DNA of 64,000 nt. Source: Siphonodentalium dalli (taxonomy: Eukaryota; Mollusca; Scaphopoda; Gadilida; Siphonodentaliidae). The stretch spans positions 205,262,151 through 205,326,150 of the forward strand of contig CP136065.1 of assembly GCA_032622095.1 (NCBI GenBank), read 5' to 3'. A program made the position numbers and the translations under genes. Below are positions 59,338 to 64,000 of the stretch, one piece after another (the first letter of the stretch is position 1; the number at the start of each line of letters is the position of its first letter). The notes beneath the pieces are model-generated. The model saw nothing but the letters and a program-made list of their open reading frames with translations. It did not search any database and was not told the origin of the DNA.

Positions 59338-59562
59338 CTAACCCTTTTATGACGGGAGCTGCGCTGGTGCAGCATTAAAGACCCGGGGAGACTCGCATAC
59401 ATACGAGAAAGCACTGGCTTACAAGGTCAAGGTAAATATTGTTTAGCCAATGTATTCTCTTATTTATGCAAGATTCCCTATGGGCAACTCGCATATATAA
59501 GAGAATGCATTGGCACAGGGTTTTCGCAAAATTTTAGGATGCTCCAGTCATGGAAGGGTTAA
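59338..59562. mobile_element. piggyBac-type MITE variant, CCCTTTTATGAC ends
   Basis: The 217-bp element 59342-59558, right TTAA intact, left site CTAA. Ends CCCTTTTATGACGGGAGC and complement CCCTTCCATGACTGGAGC. One PB1-like palindrome is near 59452-59520. The broken copy at 25.9-26.6 kb belongs here. Confidence 0.7.
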
Positions 59563-59584
59563 TTTTTAGCCATTATTAGACTTG

Positions 59585-59960
59585 CCTTGTGATAAAGGCT
59601 CTAATAAAGAACTTATACAGTAATTGTGACAATGACCTTCTGTATTGGTGAGGAAGGCCTTATAGACATGTATTGCTTGTGATGGAGTTTTTATTTTATG
59701 GATGTACATTCCTTCATGATAAAGGCTTTATTAGGCATTCGTTTGTGATATCTTATGAGATCTTATGATAAAGGTTCTGGACTAGTACATTATTCATTTG
59801 TGATAGCGACCTTGTCAGTTTTGTGCTGTGTATTTTTTGTGAAGAAGGCTTTATAGACATGTCTTTTTTGTGTGATAAAGCCTTTATTTTAGAGATGTGC
59901 ATTCCTGTGTGATAAAGGCTTTAAATAGGAATTTGTTTGTGATAAAGGTCTTATAAGATC
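59585..59960 (+). repeat. Imperfect tandem repeat with TGTGATAAAGGCTTTA
   Basis: At least seven GATAAAGGYT motifs lie in larger units that also contain TTATAGACATGT and GATGTACATTCCT. Diverged; noncoding. Confidence 0.65.
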
Positions 59961-59984
59961 TGCTCATTGTCTATATTACAACCT

Positions 59985-60384
59985 TTAACCCTTTACCCAA
60001 CAGAACGACCCTGTGCCAATGCATTCTCTTATATATGCAAGTCGACCATAGGTCGCCTCGCATATATAAGAGAATGCATTGGCTTAACACATTAAAAATT
60101 ATAAAATTGTTAAAGAATGTAAGAAAAAATGGTAAAAAGTGTTAAAAAAATATTTTTTTTAGGCCAATGCATTCTCTTATATATGTGAGGCGACCTATGG
60201 TCGACTCGCATATATATGAGAATGCATTGGCACAGGGCATAACTGTAACCATCACAATGTGGTCAAGGAGCCGGTTCCAATGATATCCATATTTGTATGG
60301 TTCTATTGAGACAGACCGAAGATATTTTAGGCTGTTGAAGCTTTATTTGGCCGGTTTTGGCCGGTTTGTTGGGTAAAGGGTTAA
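59985..60384 (-). mobile_element. PB1 MITE, copy 4
   Basis: The 392-bp element 59989-60380 is between TTAA sites; reverse orientation relative to copies 3 and 5. Confidence 0.88.
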
Positions 60385-60639
60385 CAGAATGTTCTGAAAT
60401 TTTAATGCATCTTTCAAATGTTGTTTTTGAAAGTGATTGCAGTTGATTAGCATAAAAAGTGAAACTATTACATCCCGATATTACCAGCCTTCATCTCAGA
60501 CCATTTTTTGAGTACTACATTACATAAAGTACTACTGCTAGTATGTATATGCTTATATTTGGTTCTTTTTTATTGTATGAAGAAAGAAAACCACCATTCT
60601 GTTGAATGGGATAATCAAAATTGTATCCGCAGACTATCT

Positions 60640-60770
60640 TCCATGTGCCATCACTATTATTAGGTACATCACTATTGTTAGGTACATCACTATTATTTTT
60701 TTCGAGGTAAAATACCACCCATCACTATTATTCGGCCATCACTATTATCATGCACCTAAGAGTAGTCAAT
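60640..60770 (-). repeat. AATAATAGTGATG-unit MITE fragment
   Basis: The minus strand reads CTCTTAGGTGCATGATAATAGTGATGGCC..., related to 25566-25777. The second end is not found. Confidence 0.5.
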
Positions 60771-60811
60771 CATCCAACTAAGAAAATAAACAGCTTGTTA
60801 GATGGTCAAGA

Positions 60812-61211
60812 TTAACCCTTTACCCAACAAACCGGCCAAAACCGGCCAAATAAAGCTTCAACAGCCTAAAATATCTTCGGTCTGTATCAATAGAACCATA
60901 CAAATATGGATATCATTGGAACCGGCTCATTGACCACATTGTGATGGTTACAGTTATGCCCTGTGCCAATGCATTCTCTTATATATGCGAGTCGACCATA
61001 GGTCGCCTCGCATATATAAGAGAATGCATTGGCCTAAAAAAAATCTTTTTTTAACACTTTTTACCATTTTTTCTTACATTCTTTAACAATTTTATAATTT
61101 TTAATGTGTTAAGCCAATGCATTCTCTTATATATGCGAGGCGACCTATGGTCGACTCGCATATATAAGAGAATGCATTGGCACAGGGCCGTTCTGTTGGG
61201 TAAAGGGTTAA
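60812..61211 (+). mobile_element. PB1 MITE, copy 5
   Basis: The 392-bp element 60816-61207 is between TTAA sites and nearly identical to copy 1 (2069-2450). Confidence 0.88.
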
Positions 61212-61550
61212 GATGTTATTTCTATGCAAATCAGCTGCTTTTATGTTTGATTATTCCTAACATAGCCTAATAAGTACGAATGTTATTATAAATCTTATCG
61301 CGAGATGCATGAAGCTTATATATTATAGACATGTGTACCAAATTATATACATAAACAAAACACGTCCATTATTTTTGTTAGCAACAAGACATTATCGGTG
61401 TATCATCATGTCACGTTTGTGTGCGATCTGTCGTCTATCAGTTGACAACACAATTATTGCCTTGCCTTATATGCCCAGTCTACATGCCGTGGCATTGACA
61501 CAAAATGCATTTTCATTCACTGTAGGGTCTATATAGCTGGCTCGAGACCA

Positions 61551-61679
61551 AAATGTCAAAAGCGAAAAATAAGACCGAAGTTCATGAACAGCCGAGGATG
61601 GGTCTGATGTATCCGGTATGCCAAAGACAATCTAGGGCATATTCAGTATTTGATCAGTGATCCCTAATGACCCGATCAG
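61551..61679 (+). CDS. Possible first coding exon of an unrecognised gene
   Basis: ACCAAAATGTC (good start context) opens MSKAKNKTEVHEQPRMGLMYP, then a potential donor CCG|GTATGC at about 61616. Without splicing, the frame stops at about 61660. No partner exon or family recognised. Confidence 0.2.
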
Positions 61680-61717
61680 TGATCCCTAATGACCCGATCA
61701 GTGATCCCTAATGACCC
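61652..61717 (+). repeat. 22-bp tandem repeat, three perfect units
   Basis: GATCAGTGATCCCTAATGAC plus CC starts at 61652, 61674 and 61696. Confidence 0.92.
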
Positions 61718-62280
61718 TTAGACCATGGCAACCTGTGATTAATGTCCCTATTGTACAAAATCCAAATGAAATGATTGTCTGTTTCAGCCATTGTTTTCAA
61801 TCCTCTTAAAATGTGAAGCCAACAGCAACATCGAATCGACAATTCAAACTGCTAATTTCCTTGCTAATTTGATACCTCAAATCAGAAAATAATGATCCTA
61901 TCAAACAAACATGCTCCAGTAGATCACATCCGACCATTACATGGATACACACCGAATAGAAAAATACACAAGCAATGTCACATCTGTGTATTACATGAGT
62001 ATATCCCATGGATACACATGTGTATAATATACACGAGCATCATGCAGCTGGCCGTTATATTTTGTTTCTAACAGAATGCCGATGGGGTAGTTGAGGAAGC
62101 TGAAGTGCGGTTCTGTTATATTTTTTTCATGTTCTTACGACATCATCTTGTATCTGCCAAATTCTTCCACATTAAAAGTTTAAGTGAATGTTGGGAATAT
62201 CGTCAAATTACTCTATTTTCTGGCTCAGTGATGATCCGTATGCGACGCAGTTGATCTGTGAATACCTGTCATGGGAAAAC

Positions 62281-62496
62281 TACAGTAATGCCCTAAATAA
62301 TTGACTCCTTAACCAAAACAGAATTATGGGTAATTTTTCAGGATTTTGTCGGAAATATGGCTTGTTCCCATTCATCGGAAAGCTCTCAGTGAGAGCTTTC
62401 CGATGAATGGGAACAAGCCATATTTCCGATTAAATCCTGAAAAATTACCCATAATTTTTCTGTGGTTAAGGAGTCAATTATTAGGGCATTACTGTA
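62281..62496. mobile_element. Palindromic mariner-type MITE
   Basis: Full-length copy (62283-62494), TA-flanked, centre AAAGCTCTCAGTGAGAGCTTT. Confidence 0.87.
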
Positions 62497-64000
62497 GCAA
62501 CCAAATAACAGACCGTGACCCTCAAAAGGGCTAAAAGTTTCCATTCTAGACATCAAATACCAAAATTTGTCACCATCACAACCCTTGTACCACATGGAAA
62601 TGGCCTGCATACCAAAGGGGAGGAGGGGGGTGACAGTCTGATATTGAAGAATATCTTATTATTGGCCAACTATATCAGAGTTTTGGAATTTTATTTGTAA
62701 ATATGTTGACTTCATTTGAATTGATCAAGCCCGGATATAATTCAAAATTTGGTTCTTGATAGAATGTCGGATGTAAATAGATGTGTGTCTGACACATCAA
62801 GTTTTGTGTCTGACATAATCCTAAAAAATTAAGGAAAGTTCTAGTTAAATTTATAAGCACTAATGTTGGTGGTCCAATATAGCAATACTGCTGTTATATT
62901 ACAGAAAGAAAGCTGATATTGCCAGTCTGTATGAAACTGTTAATATTATTGTGTCTGACAATGTCAGGCTGACATAGGGTCAATTTAAACATGTCAGTGT
63001 TGGGCCTCTTATATCCAGACTTGGAATTGATCATTGTTTGTCTTATTGTTTGACCACTTTCTTCTGTTTATGTTGCGGAGTTGCTATAAATTACCCTTGG
63101 AGATGTTTTGAGATATTAGCCATAATTTGACTTTAATATTAAAGACATTATGTACTTGTTCGGGTGAGTGAAACTGATAAGTTAGTATCAAGGCGCCTTG
63201 TGAACTGGAGGAATGCACCATTCTACTAACATCGCCGAAAATCTGAAGCAAATCGACTGTACCACTCCATAGAAAACATCGTCTGAACTATGCTCAAATG
63301 TAAATATTTACTACTCGATTCTGGATGCATCTATCGGCGATAAACTAACGAAAATGATTTCACCACCGAGAGTCACTGCATTTAATTAACATATAAGAAT
63401 GGCGGTGTGTGTGTTGTCAAGTTGGATATAATATTTGTAAAAATTACTAATTTGAATAGGATTATTCTCCATTTATATTTGATCACCCTACCGGAGTGTT
63501 TCATATCATTTTGATTGGTGTAAGTCACATTGTGATGTTTTGAGCTATTAGCCATAATTTGACTTTAATATTAATTGGTGTGAGACACATTGTGATGTTG
63601 TGGCTGTCTGTTTTGAACATCTGTTCACTTCTTCATCTTGATAAAACATATGATATTGCACCAGATGTTACTTGTTTCTGAAAAGTTAAATCTTTATGGG
63701 TAATTATTTATCCCAGGATTTTCCCCGACGCTGGATCTATGATCCATACGATTATTTTTATCCCAGGATTTGCCCGATGCAAGGGTTACTCCTATGATTA
63801 TTTTTTGACCGACCTTTCTTCAGTTAGTTGGAAAAAATCTGTAAACCACAAAATAATAAAAACGTGGCCTAAAAATCATAGATGGAATCATGTGATAATT
63901 TGTCATGAGGGTTAAAATCACAGATTTACCTGAAGGCTGAATCACAACTTTCACCAGGCAGTCGGCAATATTGATAGAGCTTTGGCACCAAAAAAACAAA
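62497..64000. other. Intergenic, one dispersed repeat
   Basis: 63190-63510 is an inverted copy of 55255-55575. A phrase TTAGCCATAATTTGACTTTA occurs at about 63116 and 63549. TTATCCCAGGATTT recurs at about 63709 and 63760. No gene recognised. Confidence 0.45.

Noticed and set aside
61652-61717. Short regular repeats resembling a CRISPR array
   Set aside because: Units are head to tail without unique spacers, and the genome is eukaryotic.

Overview
This 64-kb window is animal nuclear DNA, most likely from a mollusc and plausibly a bivalve. The evidence is: spliced genes with GT-AG introns; AT-rich sequence; and many repeats that start with a short hairpin, carry GTCC-type microsatellite and continue into tandem units of about 150-190 bp. 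That layout resembles the pearl-type elements described in bivalves. The species assignment is inference.

Only two host genes are clear, both on the plus strand. COX10 (six coding exons, 27486-33162, 466 aa predicted) encodes the mitochondrial protoheme IX farnesyltransferase needed for heme A and cytochrome c oxidase. The second gene (five coding exons, 46948-57957, 768 aa predicted) encodes four CCHC zinc knuckles followed by a complete FEM-1-like part: ankyrin repeats, the FEM-1 middle domain and a C-terminal VHL/BC-box-like tail. All exon junctions of both genes agree in reading phase. The zinc-knuckle/FEM-1 combination is the most unusual protein seen here.

The rest is transposon-rich. 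Region 1-10.7 kb holds a foldback repeat, a 5.2-kb Mutator-like element (10-bp target duplication, decayed transposase with a PHD-like finger, a LINE endonuclease fragment inside), and an 842-bp TIR element that hosts a 76-bp miniature transposon. Region 10.7-17.4 kb is a three-level nest: an intact hAT transposon inside a LINE reverse transcriptase inside a Harbinger-like TIR element. Region 17.8-22.8 kb holds a pearl-like tandem element, a 1-kb inverted duplication whose right arm was interrupted by 879 bp, and a 60-bp-arm hairpin beside an alternating 20/22-bp array. The COX10 region (27-33 kb) and the 33-44 kb stretch are full of miniature elements: TTAA-flanked piggyBac-type, TA-flanked palindromic mariner-type, and 10-bp-TSD Mutator-type. 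There is also a decayed Tc1 transposase. The FEM-1-like gene (46.9-58 kb) has introns loaded with the same families. Region 58-64 kb has three near-identical double-hairpin piggyBac MITEs and short tandem repeats.

No rRNA, tRNA, CRISPR or virus-like gene was recognised. Coordinates of repeats were read by eye; ends with target duplications are accurate to a few bases, others are approximate.
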